Source: Tipula vernalis
Taxonomy: Eukaryota > Arthropoda > Insecta > Diptera > Tipulidae
NCBI GenBank assembly: GCA_958295665.1
Contig: OY282560.1
Location: 51,088,333-51,152,332 of the forward strand
Direction: 5' to 3'
DNA: 64,000 nt
A program made the position numbers and the translations under genes. Under the pieces are notes generated by a model that saw nothing but the letters and a program-made list of their open reading frames with translations, was not told where the DNA came from and made no database searches. How positions within the stretch are numbered: position 1 is the first letter of the stretch; every line of letters starts with the position of its first letter. Below, one piece after another: positions 1 to 10,451 of the stretch.

Positions 1-1009
1 TCAATATACATTACATAGATGGCAGTGATGGCAGCAAAAATTTGATAAAATCGTACCAAAAATTACCACCTGTGGAAATTACAAGTTCAAAAATTGTAGG
101 AAAAGCAAAACAAAGTCACAAAATGTTAAGAACGTAAGATAATTTTTTGATTAAATAATTTTTTTTCGTATTTGTCTGTAGACATCATTCAGATGTCTGA
201 CGTATACCAGTAAAACTAAAGATAAATACGTCATCCTGATTATGGCCCTATACTCTAGAAAGCTCTGCTATGGCTTTGTATAATCTAGGTGGCTTTGGAT
301 ATGCTCGTACACTACCTCCCGAAAATAAAATATTGCGGTCGCAGTTTTTCATGAATTTATAGAATTAGGGTAATCTTCTCTAAATTGTCAGACCAATATC
401 AACAGTCGCCAACTATGGGCTTTACAATGAATTGTAAAGATTAAAGTTGAATTGGAATTATATTATTTCCCAAATAATCCCAAATAATTATGTTGATCTT
501 TAATTTTGAAATTTAAAAATATTTGTGTGATTTTTAAAAGTTAGAATATAAATTATTGAATTAGGGAATTTACAGTAGATTTTAAATTGTTTTTCTAGGA
601 ATTTAGAAACTGTAGAAATTTGGAAAATTACGTAAAAGGTTGTATATTAACAGATGAACCTAGTAGATGGGGAAAGGAAATTAAAAATTTTAAAAAATTA
701 GCAAGTAGGAAACAGCAAAACGTAATTTTCCACAGCCAAAATTTCTTTATTTTCTTTCAGTTCTTTAAGCAAAGATCAAACTATTGTGTCATTGCATCAT
801 TACCCCAAAATAAAAAATCCCAAAACACCGTTTTTTTAATAAAACAACTTTATGATATTTTAATTCGTTTTATATGTTAGAAGATGGGAACTGCGGCCAA
901 AAAAAACCTGCAATAACGATTTATTAAAATTCCAATATGCTTACAAATTAGAATATTTTTCAAAAATATGTGATTTTTTATAATTATTATAGTAGATTAT
1001 GCAACTAGT
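1..1009. other. AT-rich sequence without recognisable gene
   Basis: No reading frame here resembles a protein I know. Short open frames such as 620-880 are low-complexity and AT-driven. One 28-nt stretch at 200-227 recurs with a single mismatch at 45984-46011, so a piece of a dispersed repeat may be present. Otherwise I see nothing to annotate. Confidence 0.6.
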
Positions 1010-1540
1010 GCTATTAATTGGTAATAATGTGAGAGGTTGATAAATCAACTTTTCACAAACCGAGGATATTATTACCCATTACTAACACAAGTTGGATACT
1101 TAAACAATCTAACGTTGGACATTGTTAGCAACGTTACTCACCACCGATTAATGATTTGAGATCCAACTAATATTTAGACACTTTGCGATATTAGTTCCAA
1201 CTGTAACATTTAAATTTATTTTATAGTAACAGCGGATTCACCAAATCAGCCGTCAGCAACATACATTTAATGCGAATTTTAGTCGCAACGAAGAAAATTC
1301 ATGAAGAATTTTTTGCTTCTATTGCTAATCGTAATTGAAGACAAACATCATCGTGAAATTACAAAATAATAAATTGTTGTATATTTTTTTGATTTTATTG
1401 TTGCTAATAAACCGTTTTTTAATAAAAATAAAATACAACAAAATCAATGAATAAAATATTGTAAAATCAGTGGCTGCGTTATTTGTTTCACTCCAATGTG
1501 TGCTGAAATTTTAATTGTGTGTGGTTCATACATTTTTTTT
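1010..1540 (+). repeat. possible 5' LTR of the Gypsy element
   Basis: This AT-rich stretch lies directly upstream of a tRNA-Tyr primer-binding site, where a 5' LTR must end. It has LTR-like traits: a run of T-rich and AATAAA-like sequence around 1365-1440 and no coding frame. I could not find the matching 3' LTR, so the left boundary is a guess and the LTR assignment is by position only. Confidence 0.35.
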
Positions 1541-1558
1541 TGGTCCTTCGAGCCGGAT
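1541..1558 (+). other. primer-binding site complementary to tRNA-Tyr
   Basis: The 18 nt TGGTCCTTCGAGCCGGAT match the reverse complement of the 3' end of insect tRNA-Tyr, including the CCA tail, the acceptor-stem 3' strand and part of the T stem, as I recall that tRNA. A site of this kind primes minus-strand DNA synthesis in LTR retrotransposons and marks the first bases after the 5' LTR. Gypsy coding remnants on the same strand begin a few hundred bases downstream, which fits. Confidence 0.75.
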
Positions 1559-1784
1559 AATCCGATCCAATTATTCAAACAGCCATCCGATTAACCAGTT
1601 TTTCGGCACATTTTTGCACCTTATTGGAAATAAATCGACACAGTTACATTTTCATCACGTGGAGTTTGTCCTGATAATCCGAACGTTGCAAATTAATAGT
1701 GATGCATCATGGGAAACCATTTCAGGTAAACCAATTTTGTTAATTAAGTGATTCCAAGTGAAGTGCGATTGATCTGTAAGAAAT

Positions 1785-1916
1785 ATGGAGAAATTAAATA
1801 AGAGAACCAGGACTAAAAATTACATCGACTCGCAGGCAAACGATGCGAGCTACGATGAATTACAGGCTAGATTACTGAAAGTCCAAGTCAATCAATCGGG
1901 AGTCAACAGTAAATAA
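1785..1916 (+). pseudogene. Gypsy gag N-terminal fragment
   Basis: A 43-residue frame starts at the first ATG after the primer-binding site and opens with MEKLNKRTRTKNYIDSQAND. It is charged and ends in TAA, followed by further in-frame stops. Position suggests the start of gag, but the fragment is too short for a family match. A real gag is several hundred residues, so most of it has been deleted or frameshifted. Confidence 0.4.
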
Positions 1917-1948
1917 TAATAGAGCAGGAAAACATTGAAGATGCGGTT

Positions 1949-2239
1949 GTGGTCGAAACTAATTTTCATCGGAATGAACTGAGCGATTTTCATTACATAA
2001 ACTCTGTTTTTAATAACCTAGAAACAGAATTTCCAGGAGAAGCCGGTCCAGGGTCAACCGCAATGGTACAAAGTCCGGAAAAAATTATAGTCAAGGTTGG
2101 TGTTAACAACATTCAAATCTGTTTTCAAGTTGACACGGGTTCATCATACTCTATTGTTGGACTTGAGGGATATTATCAATTAGGCAACAACGACATCAAG
2201 ACATCAACAAATCGTAATCTGTCACCTGTTCGCTGCTAG
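1949..2239 (+). pseudogene. Gypsy aspartic protease fragment
   Basis: The 96-residue frame contains VDTGSSYSIVG, the active-site region of a retropepsin (D-T-G followed by a hydrophobic strand), at about residues 64-74. The preceding segment IIVKVGVNNIQICFQ is the usual strand before the catalytic loop. The frame stops soon after, and the second half of the protease fold is missing. Reverse transcriptase remnants follow within 30 bases. Confidence 0.7.
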
Positions 2240-2263
2240 ATACGTCTCAACAATACCTAGTCG

Positions 2264-2700
2264 AGTGTGCTTCGAGACTGTGTAACTCCCCCAAAATTCT
2301 TCAAACCTTACAACGTACCATTTGCTTTGAAGAAGGGCGTGGATGAGGAGATTCAGATACTAGTGTCCAGCGGCATCTTTAAATGAATCAATTTTATCCG
2401 ATGGGCCTCCCCAATTGTATCGGTAAAAAAACCAGATGGTAAAGTAAGAATTTGGGAAAATTTTAAAGTTACTATCAATCCACAATTAGAAATCAATCGG
2501 TATCCAATTCCGCGCATAGAAGAATTGTTTCATAAGCTTCAAGGAGGGAAGTTCGTTACTAAAGTTGACCCAAGCGATGCTTATAATAATGGTAATTAAT
2601 ACACCCTCTGGCTTTTTCAATATCAACTCACTGGAGCGATTAACAATGATCATCTTCGGAATCTCAAAGAACTCAGAACATAGAACACGTGCGGCGTGGC
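2264..2700 (+). pseudogene. Gypsy reverse transcriptase fragment
   Basis: In one frame I read KPYNVPFALKKGVDEEI, then a stop, then RWASPIVSVKKPDGKVRI and LQGGKFVTKVDPSDAY. These are the fingers and first palm motifs of a K02A2.6-like Gypsy RT, and the first catalytic Asp is present in KVDPSDAY. A stop and a frame change follow at about 2600, then a short piece of the next conserved block. The YxDD block is absent, so the enzyme cannot be functional. Confidence 0.75.
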
Positions 2701-2727
2701 TATTGAAGAACATGCCGTGTCCTACTA

Positions 2728-3198
2728 CTAAATTTCGTTTGGACCAATCGACAAGAAACCGCTTTTCAGACACTGAAGTCGCAGCTAATAAAGGCGTCCA
2801 GATTAGTCCACTACAAAGAGGATTATTCAATCGTCCTTGCTAGCGACGCATCCAAGTATGGCGTTGGTGCTGTAATTTCTCATCGTTCCTCAGATAGATC
2901 TGAACACCCTATCGCTTTTGCGTTCAAAACATTATCGACAAGTCAACAAGCATACGGTCAGATTGAAAAGGAAGCGCTTTCTATTATTTATGGTGTGACG
3001 AAATTACAACAGTATTTATACGGCAGAAATTTCGAGTTGTCGACGGATCACAAGCCATTAACCACAATTATTCATCCAAACAAAAAACTGCCAGTCGCAA
3101 CTCTTTAAAGACTTCAGCGTTGGGCTATTGTGCTCCAGGGGTATAAATATAATATCATATATCGTCTAACAGAAAAGCATTATCCAGACTGCCAGTAG
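2728..3198 (+). pseudogene. Gypsy RNase H fragment
   Basis: The frame running through 2776-3198 reads VLASDASKYGVGAVISHRSS, later QIEKEALSIIYGV and FELSTDHKPLTTI. These are the three conserved acidic blocks (D, E, D) of Ty3/Gypsy RNase H. One stop at 3104-3106 interrupts the frame, which then resumes with LQRWAIVLQGYKYNIIYR, the standard tether segment after RNase H. Integrase does not follow; the next sequence is a BEL/Pao element in reverse. Confidence 0.8.
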
Positions 3199-3519
3199 GC
3201 AAAAAATGAGGAGTTTTATCACTTTGAAACAGGTTTGACTATCTTGGATCATATAATTATAATTTTTTCGTTGATCGCGAGGGCAACACCCGATGATCCA
3301 ATTTTAACAAAATTTTCATGTTTCATAAGAGACGGATGGCCAAGTGTTCTTCCCAAGACGGATAGCGCGCTTAACCCATTTTACTGTTGTGCAGCTGAAA
3401 TCAAACATTCTGCCGGCTTTGACTCAATAGAGTCAATCTATTTTATGAGGTAAGTGGTAGAAAGAGGCACAAATTATTTATGAGGTAAGTGGTGGTAAGA
3501 GGCACAATTTATTAACCGG

Positions 3520-3783
3520 TCACTTTATAACAGTGCCATTTGGTAATTTCAGAGTAACGACCCTAACGATACCATCATCTCCAAGTGGCCATTTGGATGG
3601 TAGTAAACCATGGTTCGAAATGAGCACCAAGTCGCCCGTTTTAAAATTTGGATTTAGATTGTGCCACTTCTGGAATTTATTTAGTGACATGAGGTATTCC
3701 TTTGACCATCGATTCCAAAAGCTTTGGTACATTTGCTGGGTAAGTTGCCATCTGGTTAATGTGTTCATCTTTATAGGTGTCAA
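3520..3783 (-). pseudogene. BEL/Pao integrase C-terminal domain
   Basis: The 87-residue frame reads LTRWQLTQQMYQSFWNRWSK, then a basic linker, then GDLVLISNHGLLPSKWPLG and IVRVVTLKLPNG. This is the C-terminal integrase extension typical of BEL/Pao (the region often annotated DUF5641). Two other BEL/Pao copies in the window (29441-29767 and 41270-41560, both minus) carry the same block, which supports the call. Confidence 0.8.
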
Positions 3784-3849
3784 ATCCGGTTCTGGTAACG
3801 TGGTGAATGGTTGGGTAATTATGAAATGTCTTGGTTTCAGTGGATCATA

Positions 3850-4640
3850 AGAATCCGGAGACAGATCTCCAATTGGCCTGGAATTTAATAACGCTTCTAT
3901 CTGTTTTATAAACGTTAAAAATTCTTTTTTGGTTAGATGAGTTTCTCCTAATATTCGTCTAATGTGGAATTTGCAGGACTCCGAATTATGGTGCTGCTGG
4001 AGGAATGAAATGGAATTTGATTAATTTTTCGGTACACCAGGCCTGAACGTTGTTTACGTCGACTTCGCTGGTGAATGTTTGGTACATGTCGCGAACTTCC
4101 TTTGAAGCACCAACAAAGTTCGTGCCATTGTCACAAAATATATGGTGGCCATACAAATAAAAATGACCAAATATGCTTTATATGTTTAAAGAGCCTCGAT
4201 TGCGATGTGTTTTTAAAATGGTTTGACTTGCCTGGTGACTCTACATTCTGGCAATTGTCCCATTAATTGTTGTTGCTGCTGGTCTTTGTGACGACGACAG
4301 ACGAAACATCAATGGATGATTTGACGTATCAGATTTTTTGCTTTTGCTGTAATCCAGCATGTAGGTGTTCATGATTCATTTCCCTTACAATCAATTCGGT
4401 AATGGGATGTTTCATTGGTAATAAAATAAGATGTTGGCCATAATATTTTATGTGTGCATGGCTCAATCTTCCTCCAACCCGGAGTAGCTCATTTCTATTT
4501 AAAAAAAGATGAAAAGAAAATAAGTTATATTTTTTCGGTAATGGTAGGTGTTTCGGTAACTCATAAAATGTTGAGCCTCTTGAAACTCTGATATCTGTTT
4601 CGTGAATGTTTGATGAATCTCAGAATATAACCTAAAATAT
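3850..4640 (-). pseudogene. BEL/Pao integrase core, broken
   Basis: On the minus strand I can read a catalytic-core segment at about 4130-4020 (FCDNGTNFVGASKEV then KLIKFHFIPPAAP) with the second Asp in CDNGTNF. LMGQLPECRVTRQVKPF, from the integrase N-terminal side, lies near 4260-4210. Further upstream, [18 protein letters not shown] (around 4480-4430) is the RNase H-integrase linker. At least two frameshifts or small insertions break the gene. Confidence 0.7.
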
Positions 4641-4643
4641 TTG

Positions 4644-5351
4644 TCATATAGCACGAAAATTGGATATTCGATTTATCAATGTAAGTAGTAGCTCGGAGTG
4701 TGGGTTTTTTATTGTGGAATGATGTACTAAACTTTCCGTGCTTGGTTCTATGGTAGCTTTAACTTTTTGTAGCCTTTCATATGGGTGTTTCAACATAAAT
4801 TCAGGACCCCTAAACCAAAGGTTATTATTAATCAGGTCTTGCGGAAACATACCTTTAGTGGCAAGATCTGCCGGGTTTTGGGATGATTTCAAATAAAACC
4901 ATTGGCTTCTATTAGTATATGTTAAAATTTCGGAAGTGCGGTTAGCAATATATATTTCCCACACCTTAGGTGGTTTGGATAAACAATTTAGTGTGATTGT
5001 AGAATCGGTGTAAAAATAATTCTTGGGCTCTTCTTTAAGTTTCAATGTCTCAATGATTAGGCGTAATAATCTGGTTCGTAGGGTTGCACCGCATAATTCC
5101 AATTTGGGTACGGAAACAATCTTGATAGGGGCTTCTCTCGTTTTGCCATCATTAACCGTACGTAAGTATATCACTGCAGCGTAGGTGTCTTTTGATGCGT
5201 CTGCGAAACAATGCAACTCTACATCTGATTGTGATGTATAAAGCCATCTAGGAATTTTTATTTCAGATAGTTGGTCGAGTTGATTTATTATCTGCAGCCA
5301 GCCTTGCTGTAATTCTTGAGTTAACTTATCATCCCCAGTCAATCCCTGCAA
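4644..5351 (-). pseudogene. BEL/Pao RNase H domain
   Basis: This 235-residue frame is the longest uninterrupted part of the element. It contains HCFADASKDTYAAVIYLRTV (first Asp), VPKLELCGATLRTRLL (Glu), NYFYTDSTITLNCL (second Asp) and SSQNPADLATKG, the usual BEL/Pao RNase H order. It overlaps the RT frame by 23 bases in another phase. The run of intact residues suggests recent decay rather than an ancient insertion. Confidence 0.85.
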
Positions 5352-6168
5352 TCCATAATTTTTGGTATAGGATTTTTAGGCTTATGATTACGGGTGATAG
5401 GATTTTTAGGCTTATGATTACGGGTGACAGAAACCCTAAAGGATCGTAAATGCGTGACGTCTCCGATAAAAAAATCCTTTTGGTGAACTTGGTGACTTCA
5501 GGAAGCTCGATCTTAAAATAAAACAAATCTTTAATTGGATGATACTTTATACCTAACACTGACATTATTTTGGTCCCATCGGTTATGTTCCTTGACGAAA
5601 GCTCCCTTTCTTCGATGGCAATGTTCTCTAGTAGAGCTGGGTGATTTCCCGACCATTTGAGTAGAGTAACTAGGTCCTTTTGGAGATTTAAGGCTTCGTC
5701 CAGGGTATTTGCACCGGAAATAAGATCATTCATATAGAAGTCCGACCTAAGCACGGACGAGGCCATCGGAAGTGCTTCTTCATATTTCTCTGCTAATAGT
5801 TGAAGAGCATAGGTAGCTAGAAATGGAGCGGTCGCGGTTCCATAGGTTACGGTGCATAAACGATACTGTTTTAATTCAGCATCAGGAGATTCCCTTCACA
5901 ATATTCTTTGGTAGTCGGTGTCTGGTTTGTCTACGAAAATTTGCCGGAACATTTTCTCTATGTCGGCGGAAATTACGAATTTATGCTTTCGGAAACGTAG
6001 CAAGATGTTGGATAGATTTGAGGCATTAAAAACGACGCGTAATCGGTGGTGCTGCTTGATTCCTTGAAAACTGGATGATGTGGTAAATATTAATTCCATC
6101 TGTCCTAGCGATTCATAGTCTCTCAAGAACTGGGTGTACTCATTCTTTAATTCGCAGTTAGCTGACAA
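5329..6168 (-). pseudogene. BEL/Pao reverse transcriptase with lost catalytic Asp
   Basis: The upstream piece (6168-5896) reads RLRVVFNASNLSNILL and KFVISADIEKMFRQI, containing the first catalytic Asp. A frameshifted gap follows, then 5766-5329 begins ASSVLRSDFYMNDLISGANT. In BEL/Pao the motif is YVDDL; here it is YMNDL, so the first Asp of the pair is Asn. A 30-bp tandem duplication (5370-5429) repeats ten residues in frame. The enzyme is inactive by inference. Confidence 0.8.
5370..5429. repeat. 30-bp perfect tandem duplication inside BEL/Pao RT
   Basis: Two consecutive 30-bp copies (5370-5399 and 5400-5429) duplicate ten residues (SPVIISLKIL in frame) near the end of the RT palm-to-thumb region. 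Because the length is a multiple of three, the reading frame continues. It looks like a replication slippage or template-switch event in this copy. Confidence 0.85.
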
Positions 6169-6405
6169 TCTCTTCTCTAAAGCATGGAATCTTTTTAATG
6201 CGTGGGAATAACTCTCTCAAGGTTTTCTCTAGATTATCGATTTCCATGTTTGGTTGAACATGTAACACAGCCAAAATGTCCTACATTTCGATTAATTGAT
6301 ACCTGATTATAGTTTCCGCCAATTAAACAACCAAAGCTGGTATTTTGAGCTATAAGAACATTGGGGATTAAACTAATTTGTAACTGATACTCATGGTCCC
6401 TTAAT

Positions 6406-8807
6406 AGCATCGGTTCTTCTATATATGAATGACTTGCATATCGAACGATGATAATTGATTTAATATTTTAAATATACATAGTTTTTGATAGTTTCTGAAA
6501 GAAACAAGATCCTGTATATTCGTGAGAGATGGGTGACGTAACGTTAACTATCTAAACATTAAACGCAATAAGCTTTAGTGTTTAAGTCAAAACTCAAAAT
6601 ACTTTATATAGAAAGTATTTAAATAGTAATTAGGCGAATTGACTACTAAGGGGAATAACATTTTCTATCGGCACTTTGTATCAAACGACTATTTCTAACA
6701 TAACGCGCTTAACAAACGAAACAACCGACTTTTGTTACCCACTATATAAAAAGTGTATTGTAATGCCGATTAATAAATTACTTACACTAAAATTAGCATA
6801 ATAACATTATAACACATGTTTACCGTATATTTACCGTACATTTCGCGAACCAAAAATAAGACATGCGAATTAATTCATAACTCTCGTATAAATATTTCGT
6901 TCACCGTACATTTTTTTTTGTCATATTTTTATTCAATGTGAATGTTAATTATAATTACGCGATAGACGAAAGCGTCGTTTCGTAAATACTATTTTGTTGT
7001 ATTCCACATAGTAAGTATAGTAAATAGATATCAATATAACGACAAATAATTACAATTAACCCATTGCAAGGTGGGATTCATTGAAATAAAAAAAACATAA
7101 AAAAGTTTTGTAAACTATCGGAATAAGAATCAAGGTCGTCGTAGTATTAACCTTGCGCTACTTTAGTACAATTTGGGAGTATGCAAATTTTTTTAATATC
7201 TCCGAACTTAATTACGTAATTTCAGAGGAGATCACATTATGTAAAAAAGTTTTTTTTTTACTGTGATAACCACCGTCTTGATAAAAAAAGGTTACTCACA
7301 CAATTAATTAAGAGATGCTGCGCATACGATGACGCCTCTAAATTAGGACGGAATTTGATATTTTATGTAACTACAGTGATTTTACTGTGATTCCCAAGCG
7401 ATATGCATGCATTGTTGCTGTATAGAGAAGATCCAGAAATGATGTCAAACATAATATTTGTACAGCATTGTAGACATTAGTCAAGCATTAGTTGCAATAA
7501 TTCCAATTTGGTAGTATAATTAGCACACGCAGACAAATACGATTTTTAGTGTAAAATTGTGGAAATTTTAAATAATATTTGGCATGCAGATTCTATTTGG
7601 TTATGCAAATCCATTATTGAGTTAAATAACCCGACGGCAAACTTGTTCTGCCACAAACATAAAAATACGAGTATTTAAATTCCCCACAAAAAAAAAAAAG
7701 TTGTTTGAACCATAAATATTTTTCTGATTTATAGGCCTATAAAAAAAATGATTGGCATATTATTTTGCTACGCAATTGTTATGTTTGATTGTGCACCCGT
7801 ACATTTTATTTAAAAATTGCGAGCAGCGCTTGTATTAAATTGGTTATTGCGGGGATCTACTCTGCCTGAGTTTAATGAGATTATCTTAACCGCACCACTT
7901 AACGGTTGATAGTTTTTGGTGGTTTTGAATTTTTTATTGTGTTTTTGTTTTTATTTGAGGATGATCAAACAGAATTCATTCATAATTGCTTGGAATAGTA
8001 AAGAGTATTAAACTTGTAAAGTCAAGGTGGCATTTAATCAATTTTATGAATGATTTGCTAAATATTATGCGCGAACAAGTGGACCGATTAGTTAATAAGT
8101 GCCTAATTCTTCCTATAATCGATCGGGTGATTTACGGTATGTCTGTGTTGCATCCGGCAGAACAAATCTATAAATAATTTTGTATAGTTTCAAGGATTTA
8201 TAATTTTTTTATGAAATTAAAACTCGTAATCAACTCGAGAATATTGTTAATTAACATAATGGTTTGATGAAAAATTCATGAAGATTACATTAAAGGGTGG
8301 CCACAGCATTCACAATTATTTTCTCTATATTATTGTAATATTGAAGCTACGATAAGTTGAAATTTTAAAGGTTTGAATACTATCAGATCTGAAAGCAACT
8401 CTTTACAGTTCCATGGCCAACTTTTAATCACAAAAACAGTTTACCAATTGAGTTTTGCATGTCAAGGAGTAACCCTAGAGGGACTGAATTTTTTCAAAAT
8501 TGTATTTCCTTCGGGTACCTCCCGAACAAAAGTTCGGTAAGTTGTCGGGTTTTTTATAATAACTTGACCAAATTTTGACCGATTTATATTATATTTGGTA
8601 CAGCTTAGTTTAATAATACAGCATAAAAATTAATTATCAAACGCGTTCGTGTACCTCCCGAATTAAAGTTCGGTTTTCATTATAACTCGGACAAATTTCT
8701 TCCGATTTAAATTATATTTTACCCAGGTTAGTTTAATAATACTACCAATAATTCTGGACATACCTAATTAACATCAATCGTCAAAATCATTCAGGTATAT
8801 ATATATA
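6406..8807 (+). repeat. left arm of 6.8-kb palindrome
   Basis: The sequence from 6406 inward is repeated in reverse complement from 13183 inward. Comparing blocks by eye shows scattered single-base differences and small indels only. The arm has no long reading frame; a 63-residue frame at 7986-8177 appears identically in the other arm. The inner 340 bp (8465-8800) carries tandem units with the dyad CCGAAC-AAAA-GTTCGG and exists a third time at 14011-14385. Confidence 0.93.
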
Positions 8808-9132
8808 CAGGGTGTCCGGGTTTGGGATGCTGAACTGTCATGGGGTGATTCCTTGGTTCATACTGAGAAACAAATCGTATGTGGAGGGGGAATCCATTTT
8901 TGATATCCTTTGAGATACAGGGTGTTTAAAAAATTTGGTTCAGAAAAAAAGTACACCCAAATATTAAACTGTAACTTCCAAAATATTTATCGGAGAGCAA
9001 CCAACTTAGTCTTATTTGGTTGGTAATCGTATAGGCTATTATTAAGGTTTATGTGGTTATCTTGTATCTGCATCCATTTGAGAGCTATGGTGATTTAAAG
9101 TAAAAAAAAAATATTTGTTTTTTATAAAATCG
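8808..9132 (+). repeat. left terminal inverted repeat of the mariner-like element
   Basis: Runs from CAGGGTGTCCGGG to TTTATAAAATCG and is matched in reverse complement by 10452-10775 with few differences. One difference is a TGTCATGGGG/CCCCATGACGG mismatch near the tip. The inner end abuts the transposase leader. Confidence 0.9.
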
Positions 9133-9274
9133 GAGTAGGCGATGATTATCAACTCATTTGTTTAAATGTTGAAAAAACAAAAACTAAATATTTTCAGATT
9201 CAGTCATTAGTTTCGAGATATTATCTAGTGTTGTGAATCAAAATTTTAATTAATTTAATAAAATTAATATTATA

Positions 9275-10344
9275 ATGGCACAGTTCTCAGGTGAGGAGTA
9301 CATTGATATCCATTTTGTTTACGGATTTTGCGATGGTAATGCAGCACGAGCTCGCAATGAATAGCAACTCAGATTTCCAACACGTCGCATTCCTGACGCA
9401 AGAGTATTTATAAATATTCATAGGAGACTGCCAAATATCGTAACAAGATCGAATACCCGGGTGGACCCCATTCAGTCTCACCAAACCATTTGGATGTCGA
9501 CGAAGGTATAATCCGTAATGTAACAGCAAATCCTTCTATTAGCATAAGGAGGCTCGCTTTACAATTAAACGTCTCTCGCTATCGAATTCATCAAGTATTG
9601 CACAAGGAGAATCTTCATCCATACCATACAACACCCGTTCAACAACTATTACCGATAGACCGCACTACAAGGTTAGAGTTTTGTAATTTGTTGATGGAAA
9701 GGAATTTGGACAATGAAAGTTTGTGAAACGTATCCTATGGACGGATGAATCTCAATTCACAAGAGATGGCATAACAAACTTTCACAATCTACACACGTGG
9801 GCTGCTGAAAATCCTCATTCGAAAAAACAAATATCATTTCAGCACCTATTCAGTGTAAACGTATGGGCTGGTGTAATTGGCGATAAATTAATTGGACCAC
9901 TCATATTACCACCTAGATTAAATGGTGAACGTTATTTACAATTTTTACAAAACGATTTGCCCCCCTTTTTGATGATGTTCCCATTTTAAGTAGATTCTCG
10001 CATACATACCAACATGATAGTGCACCTTGTTAGGAATTTTTAAGAATGTTAGGAATTTTTTTAACGAAAATTATCCAAATAATTGGATTGGAAGAAATGG
10101 TCCAATTCATTGGCCTGCAAGATCCCCGATCTTACGGTAGATTTTTATGCATGGGGAAGGAAGTAGGCGCTTGTATACTCCAAAGAAATTGAAACAAAAG
10201 AAGAACTTATACAACGAATACACACAGCAGCACAACAGATAAGAGAAGAATTACCAAGAATTGAAATAACCAAAGGCATACTTAAACGAATACATATTAG
10301 CATGTATTCAATCACAAGGAGGACATTTTAAGCACCTTTTATAA
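9275..10344 (+). pseudogene. mariner-like transposase, disrupted
   Basis: Starting at ATG 9275 (MAQFSGEEYIDIHFVYGFCDGNAARARNE) a TAG interrupts at about residue 30. The frame resumes with the helix-turn-helix region SIRRLALQLNVSRYRIHQVL. Catalytic blocks follow: WTDESQFTRDGI (first Asp, about 9740), YQHDSAPC (second Asp, about 10010) and WPARSPDL (third, about 10115). A small direct duplication around 10029-10058 and frame changes break the middle. The last residues read ACIQSQGGHFKHLL before the stop at 10344. Total length matches a normal transposase of about 350 residues. Confidence 0.88.
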
Positions 10345-10451
10345 CTCCTCGACCCAAACTTTGTATTGAGGGATTGTAGAGGAGATCATGACAAATTAAA
10401 ATTAAATAAACAAAAGAAAAAATTATAACGGTTTTTTTTTTGAGAAAAACT

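Larger units (their letters stand above)
1541..3440 (+). mobile_element. decayed Ty3/Gypsy LTR retrotransposon
   Basis: The order primer-binding site, short gag-like frame (1785), protease (about 2100), reverse transcriptase (2264-2700) and RNase H (2728-3198) is that of a Ty3/Gypsy element on the plus strand. Each domain is in a separate, truncated frame, the RT is much shorter than normal, and no integrase follows. A 35-bp imperfect direct duplication sits at 3442-3511, at the boundary with the oppositely oriented BEL/Pao element. The copy is dead. The 3' LTR was not identified. Confidence 0.8.
3515..6400 (-). mobile_element. BEL/Pao LTR retrotransposon, partial
   Basis: Read on the minus strand, the order is RT (6168 to 5329), RNase H (5351 to 4644), an integrase linker and zinc-binding region (about 4640 to 4170), integrase core (about 4160 to 3850) and the integrase C-terminal domain (3783 to 3520). 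That is the BEL/Pao pol order. Gag and protease are not recognisable, and the left arm of the palindrome begins at 6406 where they would lie. Several frameshifts separate the domains. LTRs were not identified. Confidence 0.85.

Noticed and set aside
620..880. 86-residue frame in the first kilobase
   Set aside because: Phe/Lys/Asn-rich product of AT-rich DNA with no motif and no splice or start context that supports it.
1000..1080. Imperfect inverted repeat around 1018-1085 as a MITE
   Set aside because: The stem (GGTAATAAT / ATTATTACC) is short and AT-rich, without a target duplication or other copies visible here.
7986..8177. 63-residue frame present twice (7986-8177 plus and 11418-11609 minus)
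   Set aside because: Identity is explained by the palindrome arms. It has no recognisable motif, no upstream signal, and there is no evidence that it is coding.
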